Assembly (NCBI GenBank): GCA_032718475.1
Contig: JAUCBJ010000373.1
Location: 1-64,000 of the forward strand
Direction of reading: 5' to 3'
Origin: Nemertoderma westbladi
Lineage: Eukaryota > Xenacoelomorpha > Nemertodermatida > Nemertodermatidae
Length of the DNA: 64,000 nt
In this document: positions 25,646-36,258 of the stretch, in pieces
Layout of the letters: each line of letters begins with the position of its first letter
Position numbering within the stretch: position 1 is the stretch's first letter
The notes under the pieces: generated by a model
The model's database searches: none
What the model was told of the DNA's origin: nothing
What the model saw: the letters and a program-made list of their open reading frames with translations, nothing else
Program-made: the position numbers and the translations under genes

Positions 25646-27664
25646 ATCGCAGTACAACCCAGTACGTCGCAGTCCAACCCAGTACGTCGCAGTACAACCC
25701 AGTACGTCGCAGTACAACCCAGTACAACCCAGTACGTCGCAGTACAACCCAGTACGTCGCAGTGCAACCCAGTACGTCGCGGTACAACCCAGTACGTCGC
25801 AGTACAACCCAGTACGTCGCAGTACAACCCAGAACGTCGCGGTACAACCCAGTACGTCGCAGTACAACCCAGTACGTCGCGGTACAACCCAGTACGTCGC
25901 AGTACAACCCGGTACGTCGCAGTACAACCCGGTACGTCGCAGTACAACCCAGTACGTCGCAGTGCAACCCAGTACGTCGCGGTACAACCCAGTACGTCGC
26001 AGTACAACCCAGTACGTCGCAGTACAACCCAGAACGTCGCGGTACAACCCAGTACGTCGCAGTACAACCCAGTACGTCGCGGTACAACCCAGTACGTCGC
26101 AGTACAACCCGGTACGTCGCAGTGCAACCCAGTACGTCGCAGTACAACCCGGTACGTCGCAGTACAACCCGGTACGTCGCAGTACAACCCAGTACGTCGC
26201 AGTGCAACCCAGTACGTCGCGGTACAACCCAGTACGTCGCAGTACAAACCTGTACGTCGCAGTACAACCCAGAACGTCGCGGTACAACCCAGTACGTCGC
26301 AGTACAACCCAGTACGTCGCGGTACAACCCAGTACGTCGCAGTACAACCCAGTACGTCGCGGTACAACCCAGTACGTCGCAGTACAACCCAGTACGTCAC
26401 AGTACAACCCAGTACGTCGCGGTACAACGCGGTACAACCCAGTACGTCGCGGTACAACCCAGTACGTCGCGGTACAACCCAGTACGTCGCAGTACAACCC
26501 AGTACGTCGCGGTACAACCCAGTACGTCGCAGTACAACACAGTACGTCGCGGTACAACCCCAGTACGTCGCAGTACAACCCAGTACGTCGCAGTACAACC
26601 CAGTACGTCGCGGTACAACGCAGCACAACCCAGTACGTCGCAGTACAACCCAGTACGTCGCAGTACAACCCAGTACGTCGCGGTACAACCCAGTACGTCG
26701 CAGTACAACCCAGTACGATGCAGTACAACCCAGTACGTCGCAGTACAACCCAGTACGTCGCAGTACAACCCAGTACGATGCAGTACAACCCAGTACGTCG
26801 CGGTACAACCCAGTACGTCGCAGTACAACCCAGTACGATGCAGTACAACCCAGTACGTCGCGGTACAACCCAGTACGTCGCAGTACAACCCAGTACGTCG
26901 CGGTACAACCCAGTACGTCGCAGTACAACCCAGTACGTCGCGGTACAACCCCAGTACGTCGCAGTACAACCCAGTACGTCGCAGTACAACCCAGTACGTC
27001 GCGGTACAACCCAGTACGTCGCAGTACAACCCAGTACGTCGCAGTACAACCCAATACGTCGCAGTACAACCCAGTAAGTCGCAGTACAACCCAGTACGTC
27101 GCGGTACAACCCAGTACGTCGCGGTACAACCCAGTACGTCGCAGTACAACCCAGTACGTCGCAGTACAACCCAGTACGTCGCAGTACAACCCAGTACGTC
27201 GCAGTACAACCCAGTACGTCGCAGTACAACCCAGTACGTCGCAGTACAACCCAGTACGTCGCAGTACAACCCAGTACGTCGCAGTACAACCCATACGTCG
27301 CAGTACAACCCCAGTACGTCGCAGTACAACCCATACGTCGCAGTACAACCCAGTACGCCGCAGTACAACCCAGTACGCCGCAGTACAACCCAGTACGTCG
27401 CAGTACAACTCAGTACGTCGCAGTACAACCCAGTACGTCGCAGTACAACCCATACGTCGCAGTACAACCCCAGTACGTCGCAGTACAACCCAGTACGTCG
27501 CAGTACAACCCAGCACGTCGCAGTACAACCCAGTACGTCGCAGTACAACCCAATACGTCGCAGTACAACCCAGTAAGTCGCAGTACAACCCAGTACGTCG
27601 CAGTACAACCCAGTACGTCGCAGTACAACCCAGTACGTCGCAGTACAAGCCAGTACGTCGCAGT
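25646..27664. repeat. 20-bp satellite array, about 100 copies, free of stop codons
   Basis: The unit CAGTACGTCGCAGTACAACC is made of two 10-base halves that both start CAGTAC. A frequent variant has CGGTAC in place of CAGTAC. Several 19- and 21-base units occur (26560, 26950, 27290). Neither strand of the unit has a stop codon in any frame, so long frames of up to 691 codons open on both strands; they encode repetitive strings such as VRRSTTQYVAVQPSTSQYNP and have no sign of being genes. There are two CpGs per unit. Confidence 0.97.
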
Positions 27665-27746
27665 CAGCTGGTGATGTATCCTTGACTGCAACTTTAGCAG
27701 CTGATTATCAGCTGGTGATGTATCCTTGACTGCAACTTTAGCAGCT
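27665..27746. repeat. 44-bp direct duplication at the end of the 20-bp array
   Basis: The block beginning CAGCTGGTGATGTATCCTTG occurs at 27665 and again at 27709, with GATTAT between the two repeated 38-base cores. It directly joins the last 20-bp unit. The following 27747-27939 is AT-rich 3' flank of the RNF212-like gene. Confidence 0.9.
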
Positions 27747-27939
27747 TCATATCTACTGTATACTCAAGATTATCCATATTGAGTTCTATTATTATATTCT
27801 CTTCACATGTAGCTGACAGAAGAAATGCAGAATAGTATTGGCTAGTGATATTTAAAGTAAAATTAAGAAATGTTTTAAATTTACCGGCAGAATAAAACGA
27901 AATACATTAAATTTACCTTACTGTGAAAAAAAATCGTAT

Positions 27940-29238
27940 TTATGTTGAGTTAAAATGCAGCCGGCTGCGCCCTATAGAACCACTGAGACCCTGGGTTGGT
28001 ATGGCGATCTGTCTGGCTGGCGGAGTGGCACCACCAAGCAATGGACCGCTGCACATAGAACCTGTGGGAGAAGGACAGGGAGGAGTGCGTCCCCTGGGAG
28101 CTGGGCAGGTGGGAGTGCGTCCCTTGGGAGCTGGGCAAGGGGGAGTGCGTCCCTTGGGAGCTGGGCAGGGGGGAGTGCGTCCCTTGGGGGTGAGCCCCGG
28201 CAGCCTCCCAACGGGCTCCACTATACGCCCATCCACTATCACTCGTTTCATACTGACCCGTTGCTGCTGGCTGCCGGGGGGCGTAGCGTTGTACCCTGCG
28301 GGCGGTGTGTAGACGTACCCCGGTGTAGAGCGGCCGGATCTCTGGGAACTACCTAGGTAGGGAGGGGTGCAGCCTGGTCTATCGCCCACCCTGTTGGGTA
28401 GGTAAGGGGGCGTGCACCCAGCATTGGCGAGGTTGATTGGTGGAGTGCAACTCTGTTGGAACGGGGAGTAATCCATAGGGGATACCGGGTATTTAATGGG
28501 CACCGAGGAGCCAGACATGGGGCTATATCTGTAAGAAGCACAACCGGGTGTGACCACAACACGCTGCGATTGTTGCTGGTAGATATTCGCAGTCCCATTG
28601 GCACCCGTAGGTTGACTTTGTTGATTAGCTCTGACCGCTATTGGTTGGCCACGCCCGCCAATAGCAGCAGCCGTATGGACCCCCAACCCACCAATAGCAG
28701 GTCGTTGCTGCACCTGAGTCCCACCACCTCGTCTGTATTGAATCACTTCGTTTCTAAGATTTAGGTTTTCCCTTTTCAGATCTTCCATTTCGCGTTGAAG
28801 CTTTTCCGTCCCGGTTTGACATATTTGTAGCGTCTCCTTTTCACTTTGCAGTTTTTCGATTACCTTTTGCATACTTTTCATTTGCTCCCCATATTTCGAT
28901 CTGTCTCTTTCGAGAACCTTATTTTTTGTCATTAGGAACGCCATCAGACGAGATCTGTGTTGCTTCTGGAATTTAGTGACACGGCTCACTTCGGTCAAAC
29001 ACTTCTGAATATGCGCTTCCGCATCCGCAAAAAACGATTGAATTTCAGGCCTGAGTGGGTTGACCAATGGCACGAGGTTACATGGGGAGCAATCACACAT
29101 GTAACATTTGTCCCGTTTAACCTCAACAGTACAGGTTTCGCAATAGAGATGACCACACGCTGATAAGAAGAACTTTTTCTTTTCTGGTCCATTCGGTTGG
29201 ATGCTACATTTATTGCAATGAACAATATCGATATTCAT
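27940..29238 (-). CDS. RNF212: RNF212/Zip3-type RING E3 ligase (meiotic crossover factor family), single exon
   Basis: 432 residues. RNF212, Zip3 and ZHP proteins are SUMO/ubiquitin E3 ligases that sit on the synaptonemal complex and stabilise sites chosen for crossing over. Seen here: an N-terminal C3HC4 RING (C8, C11, C28, H30, C33, C36, C45, C48) with the core LSACGHLYCETC; the family segment after the RING (RPEIQSFFADAE, FQKQHRSRLMAF); a coiled coil at about 100-170; and a long low-complexity tail rich in Pro, Gln, Ser and Thr with several CTPP motifs (264, 275, 290) and about four copies of a ten-residue repeat PAPKGRTPPC at 351-394. The family's tails are serine-rich and usually shorter. 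An in-frame TAA lies nine bases before the ATG, which has G at -3. There are no introns, although relatives have many, so a retrocopy or intron loss is likely. The frame is intact. Assignment to RNF212 rather than RNF212B rests on the RING and its flank. Confidence 0.85.
   Translation of the reverse strand: MNIDIVHCNKCSIQPNGPEKKKFFLSACGHLYCETCTVEVKRDKCYMCDCSPCNLVPLVNPLRPEIQSFFADAEAHIQKCLTEVSRVTKFQKQHRSRLMAFLMTKNKVLERDRSKYGEQMKSMQKVIEKLQSEKETLQICQTGTEKLQREMEDLKRENLNLRNEVIQYRRGGGTQVQQRPAIGGLGVHTAAAIGGRGQPIAVRANQQSQPTGANGTANIYQQQSQRVVVTPGCASYRYSPMSGSSVPIKYPVSPMDYSPFQQSCTPPINLANAGCTPPYLPNRVGDRPGCTPPYLGSSQRSGRSTPGYVYTPPAGYNATPPGSQQQRVSMKRVIVDGRIVEPVGRLPGLTPKGRTPPCPAPKGRTPPCPAPKGRTPTCPAPRGRTPPCPSPTGSMCSGPLLGGATPPARQIAIPTQGLSGSIGRSRLHFNST
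28057..28188 (-). repeat. 30-bp minisatellite inside the RNF212-like coding sequence
   Basis: A 30-base unit, seen on the plus strand as GGAGTGCGTCCCTTGGGAGC TGGGCA with small changes, is repeated about four times. Being ten codons long, it adds PAPKGRTPPC-type repeats without breaking the frame. Copy number may vary between individuals. Confidence 0.9.
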
Positions 29239-30220
29239 CGCAACAAATTAATACAAGGATCGATAATTGGATATAATACGAGCGTAGCGATAAACTACAG
29301 GATTAAGTTATGTTCAACAACGATGGTCCTGTCATTCGGTCAACCATCTTAGAACGAAAACATCACATATTTGTTTATGGGTTTGCTACTGTCTCACAGT
29401 AGATATGATATGCGTTGCTGGTTACGTACAGTAATACAGTTATGACGATAACCTTTAGCTTTTACACAAGCGGATTACAGTGTAGGAGCCTTAAAAGCGT
29501 AGTGAATAATAGTTACCCATATCACACAAGAAGCATTAAGAAATTGAAACTAAGCAAAACAGTCTGACAGTGTCCGACAGATATATGCTTTTTTCCACTG
29601 AACCTTGCGCTTATATGGGGGTATATTATAGTAAATGTTTTGGGTGATTTTGGTGCGAAATTTTATTGTGATCAATAATCCGATGCCGACTGATGGGGCC
29701 CAGCTTACATCATTGAGGATTTTGTGTAATTAACAATATAAAAAATTGTCCCCAGCAACAGTTAAGACAATTTATCCCATTGCTTCCATATATTTTAGTT
29801 TTTAAATTTACTGTTGAAAATGAACAAATGGTACGTGATTTCATTACAATTAAACTTATATCACCGGAATCCCCATATTATGGCGCACTTTTAGACAATT
29901 TTCATTTCAGTCACACGTCACATAGGCCTATTTTTGCTCAAGATAAAGATAGGTTTTGAATGTATTTGGCTGCAAGTTTAAATCATCACATCCATTGTAA
30001 TTTTGGACAGATTTTTTAAATATATTAAGATGCAAGCTGGAATTTAAGATTGAAGTTGATGCAATGGTATGTTATTCAATTAATTTTTAAAATTAATTTC
30101 TGAATTTAACTGTACAAACTACCGATACAATATAGCACTCTTTATAACTTGAAACCTGGGCTGCATCCATTGGAATAATAGTGAGTAAAAACGTTCTGGA
30201 ACACACCCCTGTGGGTACAT
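29239..30220. other. 5' flank of the RNF212-like gene; no further gene
   Basis: AT-rich unique DNA upstream of the minus-strand RNF212-like gene. It should hold its promoter; no core element was identified with confidence. TAGGCCTA-type words occur at about 29927. Confidence 0.5.
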
Positions 30221-31033
30221 TTACTATATACTGTACTTCCATGCAAGGTATAATGCAATGCAATATCTTCCGGACTAGGCCTATTTGCCTATACAGTAGG
30301 CCTACTAAACCTCTAGAATCGGCAGATCGGTAGGCCTATTATACTGTTATAGCAACGGCTATTGTATTGTAGGTTTATTATGAGGGGCTGGGTTATGCCA
30401 TATTGCAGTATTGGGAGTGTGGTGGTGGTAAACCTCAAATCATAAACACCAACCACTACGGTACCGGTACAGTATGTAGGTCTACTATCAGGGGGCAGTA
30501 CTATAATGGGTACGGCAGTACGGTACGTTAGTGGCACCATTCATTTTACTATACGGTAGGGCTACACAAAAATGTTGATGTAAGATTGTAAATTACCAGT
30601 ACCGGTAGTAGCGTAGCAGGGCAATGCACAGGTGCTCCCGCTACCGAATTATGCTGTCTACCTAATGAATGAGATTTTAATTTTATAAACAATCAGTGAA
30701 TAGAACAGGCTGCAATACCGGTACCGGTATTAAACGGTAGAACGTACTGTAGAAAATGAAAGTATAGCAGCTAGGCCTATTGCATGGAATTCGTACTGTG
30801 TAGGTACGCACAACTGCAGAACTGGTTAGATACACGGACACATAGCGTACTCTAAGGCCTTGCAAGCGTGCAGCCTTCATAATTTATGGAGGCTGGATTA
30901 TAACCGGTAGCGTACTGCTGTACTGTGTGTGTGTACAGGCATGGGGTGGGGACAGTTCTATAAATTTTCATTTGTTGCAATTTGGTTAATGGAGGTACTT
31001 GAAGCCTCCTCGTTAAGCAAAATATAAAATGTT

Positions 31034-31618
31034 ATGGTAGCTAGTGTTTTAGGTAGGTTTAGCTAGTAATTTCATCACTGGTTCCGATATCCTACTTCCT
31101 TCTATAAATATTTTATAGTAGCTAGTTCTTATTACTATTTGTATAGAAAATGTTCTAGTACATGTTAGCTAGGCCTATTCATTTTTCAGAAAAAATATGT
31201 TCTTGAACAAATATTTTTTGTTCTAGAATATTTTTTAGAAAAAAATCTGGATTCGATTTAAAACGCATGGAATCGTCCTAAAACGTGTTTAAGGTCATAA
31301 AAAAAATTGTGAAAAAAAATATTGTGAAAAAATTTAATGGAAAAAAAATTTTGAAATTTTTTTTATTGATTTTAAACACGTTTTAGGACGATTCCATGCG
31401 TTTTAAATCGAATTCAGATTTTCTTCTAAAAAATGTTCTAGAAAATATTTTTTCTAGAACATATTTTTTTTAAATGAATAGCTAATATATTCTGGAACAT
31501 TTTCTATACAAATAGAAATAAGGACTGGAGCTACTATAAAATATTTATAGAAGGAACTAGGATATCGGTACCAGTGATGAAATTACTAGCTAAACCTACG
31601 TAAAACACTAGCTACCAT
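31034..31618. mobile_element. 585-bp near-perfect palindrome (foldback element), copy 1
   Basis: It starts ATGGTAGCTAGTGTTTTAGG and ends with its reverse complement (CACTAGCTACCAT). The arms, about 280 bases each, meet around an A/T-rich centre near 31335. The arms show scattered mismatches, so they are not an assembly artefact of one strand read twice. No protein is encoded. A 23-C run (31622-31644) follows directly. Confidence 0.85.
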
Positions 31619-31621
31619 GAA

Positions 31622-31644
31622 CCCCCCCCCCCCCCCCCCCCCCC
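31622..31644. repeat. Poly-C run, 23 bases
   Basis: Directly beside the right end of the palindrome, between GAA and TTAAGG. The partner in copy 2 (33267-33287) has 21 C. Confidence 0.9.
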
Positions 31645-31865
31645 TTAAGGTATGTTATTGCTGTTGTGTATAAATATAACTTAATTTGTTTCAGTGCTGT
31701 ATTTTATAGATTAAAGTAAGCTCATGATCAGCTGATCTCCTTAAAGGCTTTATCCAATCAGATTAATATAGGACCATATCGACTATTTCAGAATAGGGCA
31801 ATTCCATCGTTACGGACTCACATTCATACGCAATTTTCGAAATTAATTGGCATATCTAATATATA

Positions 31866-33508
31866 TTACTATATACTGTACTTCCATGCAAGGTATAATG
31901 CAATGCAATATCTTCCGGACTAGGCCTATTTGCCTATACAGTAGGCCTACTAAACCTCTAGAATCGGCAGATCGGTAGGCCTATTATACTGTTATAGCAA
32001 CGGCTATTGTATTGTAGGTTTATTATGAGGGGCTGGGTTATGCCATATTGCAGTATTGGGAGTGTGGTGGTGGTAAACCTCAAATCATAAACACCAACCA
32101 CTACGGTACCGGTACAGTATGTAGGTCTACTATCAGGGGGCAGTACTATAATGGGTACGGCAGTACGGTACGTTAGTGGCACCATTCATTTTACTATACG
32201 GTAGGGCTACACAAAAATGTTGATGTAAGATTGTAAATTACCAGTACCGGTAGTAGCGTAGCAGGGCAATGCACAGGTGCTCCCGCTACCGAATTATGCT
32301 GTCTACCTAATGAATGAGATTTTAATTTTATAAACAATCAGTGAATAGAACAGGCTGCAATACCGGTACCGGTATTAAACGGTAGAACGTACTGTAGAAA
32401 ATGAAAGTATAGCAGCTAGGCCTATTGCATGGAATTCGTACTGTGTAGGTACGCACAACTGCAGAACTGGTTAGATACACGGACACATAGCGTACTCTAA
32501 GGCCTTGCAAGCGTGCAGCCTTCATAATTTATGGAGGCTGGATTATAACCGGTAGCGTACTGCTGTACTGTGTGTGTGTACAGGCATGGGGTGGGGACAG
32601 TTCTATAAATTTTCATTTGTTGCAATTTGGTTAATGGAGGTACTTGAAGCCTCCTCGTTAAGCAAAATATAAAATGTTATGGTAGCTAGTGTTTTAGGTA
32701 GGTTTAGCTAGTAATTTCATCACTGGTTCCGATATCCTACTTCCTTCTATAAATATTTTATAGTAGCTAGTTCTTATTACTATTTGTATAGAAAATGTTC
32801 TAGTACATGTTAGCTAGGCCTATTCATTTTTCAGAAAAAATATGTTCTTGAACAAATATTTTTTGTTCTAGAATATTTTTTAGAAAAAAATCTGGATTCG
32901 ATTTAAAACGCATGGAATCGTCCTAAAACGTGTTTAAGGTCATAAAAAAAATTGTGAAAAAAAATATTGTGAAAAAATTTAATGGAAAAAAAATTTTGAA
33001 ATTTTTTTTATTGATTTTAAACACGTTTTAGGACGATTCCATGCGTTTTAAATCGAATTCAGATTTTCTTCTAAAAAATGTTCTAGAAAATATTTTTTCT
33101 AGAACATATTTTTTTTAAATGAATAGCTAATATATTCTGGAACATTTTCTATACAAATAGAAATAAGGACTGGAGCTACTATAAAATATTTATAGAAGGA
33201 ACTAGGATATCGGTACCAGTGATGAAATTACTAGCTAAACCTACGTAAAACACTAGCTACCATGAACCCCCCCCCCCCCCCCCCCCCTTAAGGTATGTTA
33301 TTGCTGTTGTGTATAAATATAACTTAATTTGTTTCAGTGCTGTATTTTATAGATTAAAGTAAGCTCATGATCAGCTGATCTCCTTAAAGGCTTTATCCAA
33401 TCAGATTAATATAGGACCATATCGACTATTTCAGAATAGGGCAATTCCATCGTTACGGACTCACATTCATACGCAATTTTCGAAATTAATTGGCATATCT
33501 AATATATA
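31866..33508. repeat. 1,643-bp segment, tandem copy 2
   Basis: A direct copy of 30221-31865. It ends CTAATATATA at 33508, eleven bases into the first Helitron-like element, whose 5' end TCTAATATATA starts at 33498. Copy 1 ends with the same eleven bases and then jumps back to the start of copy 2, so the duplication breakpoint lies inside the element's TA-rich 5' end and the duplication came after its insertion. Confidence 0.95.
32679..33263. mobile_element. 585-bp near-perfect palindrome (foldback element), copy 2
   Basis: Identical by eye to the palindrome at 31034-31618, carried along in the 1.6-kb duplication. A 21-C run follows at 33267-33287. Confidence 0.85.
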
Positions 33509-34307
33509 TAAATATCGATTGTCTGTCAGTCAGTCAGTCTGTCTGTGTGTTTGTCATCGGCTATACAATCGAACCCATCTCGATGAAATCTCGCTTGCTA
33601 TAGCTCGTTAGAAAGGTCTCGCCCTAACTCGTTGCAACGTAATACTCAGAGTCGTCTGAAGTTCGCCCGTCTGCCGCTAGAGGGCGATTTTCGTGATTTT
33701 CGGGCGAAATTTATCGAATTATTTCGGTTCTTCTATCGGTAATTAATGATTTAGAGGGCTAACATTTATCCCACCTGGTATAAAATTAACATGGGTAGAT
33801 TCGCCGTGTCCCATTCTCACAAAGTATTTATTTTATTCGAGTGTTTAATATAAATATGTATGATTATTTATTGATTAAAAAACAAATAGTGTATAAATAT
33901 GTCATATTCGCCAAGCACGATCGAATTGGCCTATTGTTATTGAATAGGGAAGGATTGTTTTCTGTAGCAACCTTAAGGTAATTATTGAACTCGCAGCTAG
34001 CTGGCTGGGCACAGATAAGGAGCAAGCAGGCTGGAGTGTTGATTGGGGTGGGTTTGGGTTGTAGTAATTCTGCTTTCTCAATCATTGGCTGCATGGAAGG
34101 AGAGGTTTATAACATTTTTGTTTTACTGTTATGAATATTAAAAGTAAAAATAATTATTTCTATAGGCCTATACTTACTGTATTATTATGTTATCTAATAT
34201 TATACATCTAATCTCGATGAAATCTCGCTTACTATAGCTCGTTAGATAGGTCTCGCCCTAACTCGTTGCAACGTAATACTCAGAGCCGTCTGAAGTTCCC
34301 CCGTCTG

Positions 34308-35480
34308 CCGCTAGAGGGCGAATTATCCGATAGTGAAAACCTGATCTTATTGGGTTGTTTTTAATGCTTTTGAGCTGAAACTTGGTAGCTATATACTGCA
34401 GCATAGGCTGTATATTTCCGGAGTCACTGGGTGGTCTACAGTTCCCCAGTCTACCGTTAGAGTGCTAAATGTCTGAGAGATAACATCTTCTCCAACTTTA
34501 TTATTTACAATCCGTTTTGACTGAAACTTGGTAGGCATCTACTACAGCATAGGCTGAATCTTTACTGAGTCGCAGAGTCGTCTACAATTTCCCAGTCTAC
34601 CGCTAGAGGGCGAAATGTCTGCAAGTTAACATCTTCTCCAACTTTGTTATTTATAATCCATTTAGACTGAACTTGGTAGGCATCTACTACAGCATAGGCT
34701 ATATCTTTACTGAGTCGCGCAGAGTTGTCTACAGTACCCGCGTCTGCCGCTAGAGGGCGAAATGTATGAAAGTTAACATCTTCTCCAACTTTGTTATTTA
34801 CAATCCTTTTAGACTGAAACTTGGTAGGCATCTACTATAGCATAGGCTATATCTTTGCGGAGTAGTAGAGTCGTCTACAGTTCCACAGTCAGACGCAAGA
34901 GGGCGAATTGTCTGATAGTGAAAACCTCATCCCATTTGGTTCTTTTTAATCCTTTTGAGCTGAAACTTGGCAGGTATCTACTACATCCTAGGCTCTATCT
35001 TTACGGAGTTGCAGAGTCCTATACACTTCCCCAGTCTACCGCTAGAGGGTGAAATGTCTGAAAATTAACATCTTCTCCAACTTTGTTATTTACAAACGGT
35101 TTAGACTGAAACTTGGTAGGCATCTACTACAGCATAGGCTCTACCTTTACGGAGTCGCAGAGTTGTATACAGTTCCCCTATCTGCCGCTAGAGGGCGAAT
35201 TGTCTGATAGTGAACACCTCATCCCAATTGGTTCTCTTTAATCCCTTTGAGCTGAAACTTGGCAGGAATCTACTGCAGCATATTCTGTATCTTTACGGAG
35301 TCCCAGAGTCGTCTACAGTTCTTCAGTCTACCGCTAGAAGTCTGAATGTGAACATCTACACCAATTTTGTTATTTACAATCTGTTTAAGCTGAAACTTGA
35401 AAGGCAGGCATTTTACTTCACCATAAACCCCACCTTTACCAAACTGCAGCGCCGTCTGCATTTCACCAGTCCGCAGGTAG
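34308..35480. repeat. 146-bp tandem repeat inside type A copy 1
   Basis: The marker CCGCTAGAGGGCG or a close variant stands at 34308, 34454, 34600, 34747, 34893, 35039, 35185, 35331 and (degenerate) 35471, so the step is 146-147 bases. Each unit also has TCTTCTCCAACTTTGTTATT, then AGACTGAAACTTGGTAGGCA and CTACTACAGCATAGGCT. An extra marker lies at 33674. Confidence 0.93.
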
Positions 35481-35652
35481 AGGGTGGATCTGAAAGTGAT
35501 CATTTTCTGGAAATTTTGTTATTTACAATCTGACTAAAGTTGAAACTTGACAGTTATCTCTTATGGGGGTGGTGTTTTATTTAATGATGGTGTCTATTCC
35601 GTATGCAGTTCTCAAATCTCCCACACATATTCATATATCATCTGCACGTGCA

Positions 35653-35690
35653 CTAGAAAGCTGTGGCCCGAAGGGCCACAGGCTTTCTAG
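35653..35690 (+). repeat. 3' terminal hairpin of type A copy 1
   Basis: CTAGAAAGCTGTGGCCC, loop GAA, then GGGCCACAGGCTTTCTAG: a 17-bp stem with one bulged G. It is strikingly GC-rich against an AT-rich surround. The same hairpin stands at 39903-39940. Confidence 0.9.
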
Positions 35691-35711
35691 TCTATATATA
35701 TAAATATCATG

Positions 35712-35742
<31 letters not shown>

Positions 35743-36258
35743 TTGTTTGTCTGTCCAAGCTATACGTTTCTACACACAAGCACCAATCTGAGCTCGCGAT
35801 ACATCGAACGAAAGCTCTCGTCACGAGCACGTGCACTGTCGCTATCTCGAGTCTTATTTTACGCGTTTGTTTGCGTGAATGCAGATTTCGTGAATTTGGT
35901 ACCGGTAGCGCAGTAGGCCTAGCAGTTCATTCTGTCACTCTACATGTTGGGTCTCGACTATTATGCTACTTTTTGATGCGCATCTACGTGATGCAGACTG
36001 CCCTGAGCACATGGACGCGAAACGTCGTTATATCGAGGCGAATTTTATGCATCATTTATGTGTGAATGGTTATTTGTGGTCAAATTGGGCTATTATTCCA
36101 TAACAATTTTCAGCCAAATTTGTCAACCAGCAGGGAACTCCATAACAGCGGTTGCACCAACAGACTCAATCTGTTCTAAATGATACTTTGCAGATACGTT
36201 CCTGACCATAGACTGTGTGTTTGGGAAGACACTGATCAATCTGCAGTTCTCCAGTCTG

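Larger units (their letters stand above)
30221..31865. repeat. 1,645-bp segment, tandem copy 1
   Basis: It begins TTACTATATACTGTACTTCC and is repeated directly after itself at 31866. The two copies are almost identical; the only difference I found is the poly-C length (23 against 21). It contains many ACCGGTA and TAGGCCTA words, a 585-bp palindrome and the poly-C run. Short open frames (for example 30313-30540) are identical in both copies and resemble no known protein. Confidence 0.95.
33498..35690 (+). mobile_element. Helitron-like non-autonomous element, type A, copy 1
   Basis: The 5' end is TCTAATATATATAAATATCG, preceded by A; the 3' end is a hairpin finishing CTAG and followed by T. Helitrons begin TC, end CTRR after a hairpin and insert between A and T, all of which fit. 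A GTCT/CAGT microsatellite follows the 5' end. The body has a 115-bp block present twice (about 33565 and 34208, GATGAAATCTCGCTT) and then eight or so units of 146 bp. There is no Rep/helicase gene, so movement would need enzymes from elsewhere. The boundary to the next element is exact, with no host base between CTAG and TC. The Helitron assignment rests on the termini only. Confidence 0.6.

Noticed and set aside
25542-27691. Very long ORFs (up to 691 codons) on both strands over the 20-bp array
   Set aside because: The unit has no stop codon in any frame, so ORFs arise automatically in all six frames. The products are simple repeats with no known domain.
35709-36065. Cys/Leu/Val-rich ORFs at the starts of type B elements (also 39913-40221)
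   Set aside because: They translate the GTCT microsatellite and the following non-coding segment.
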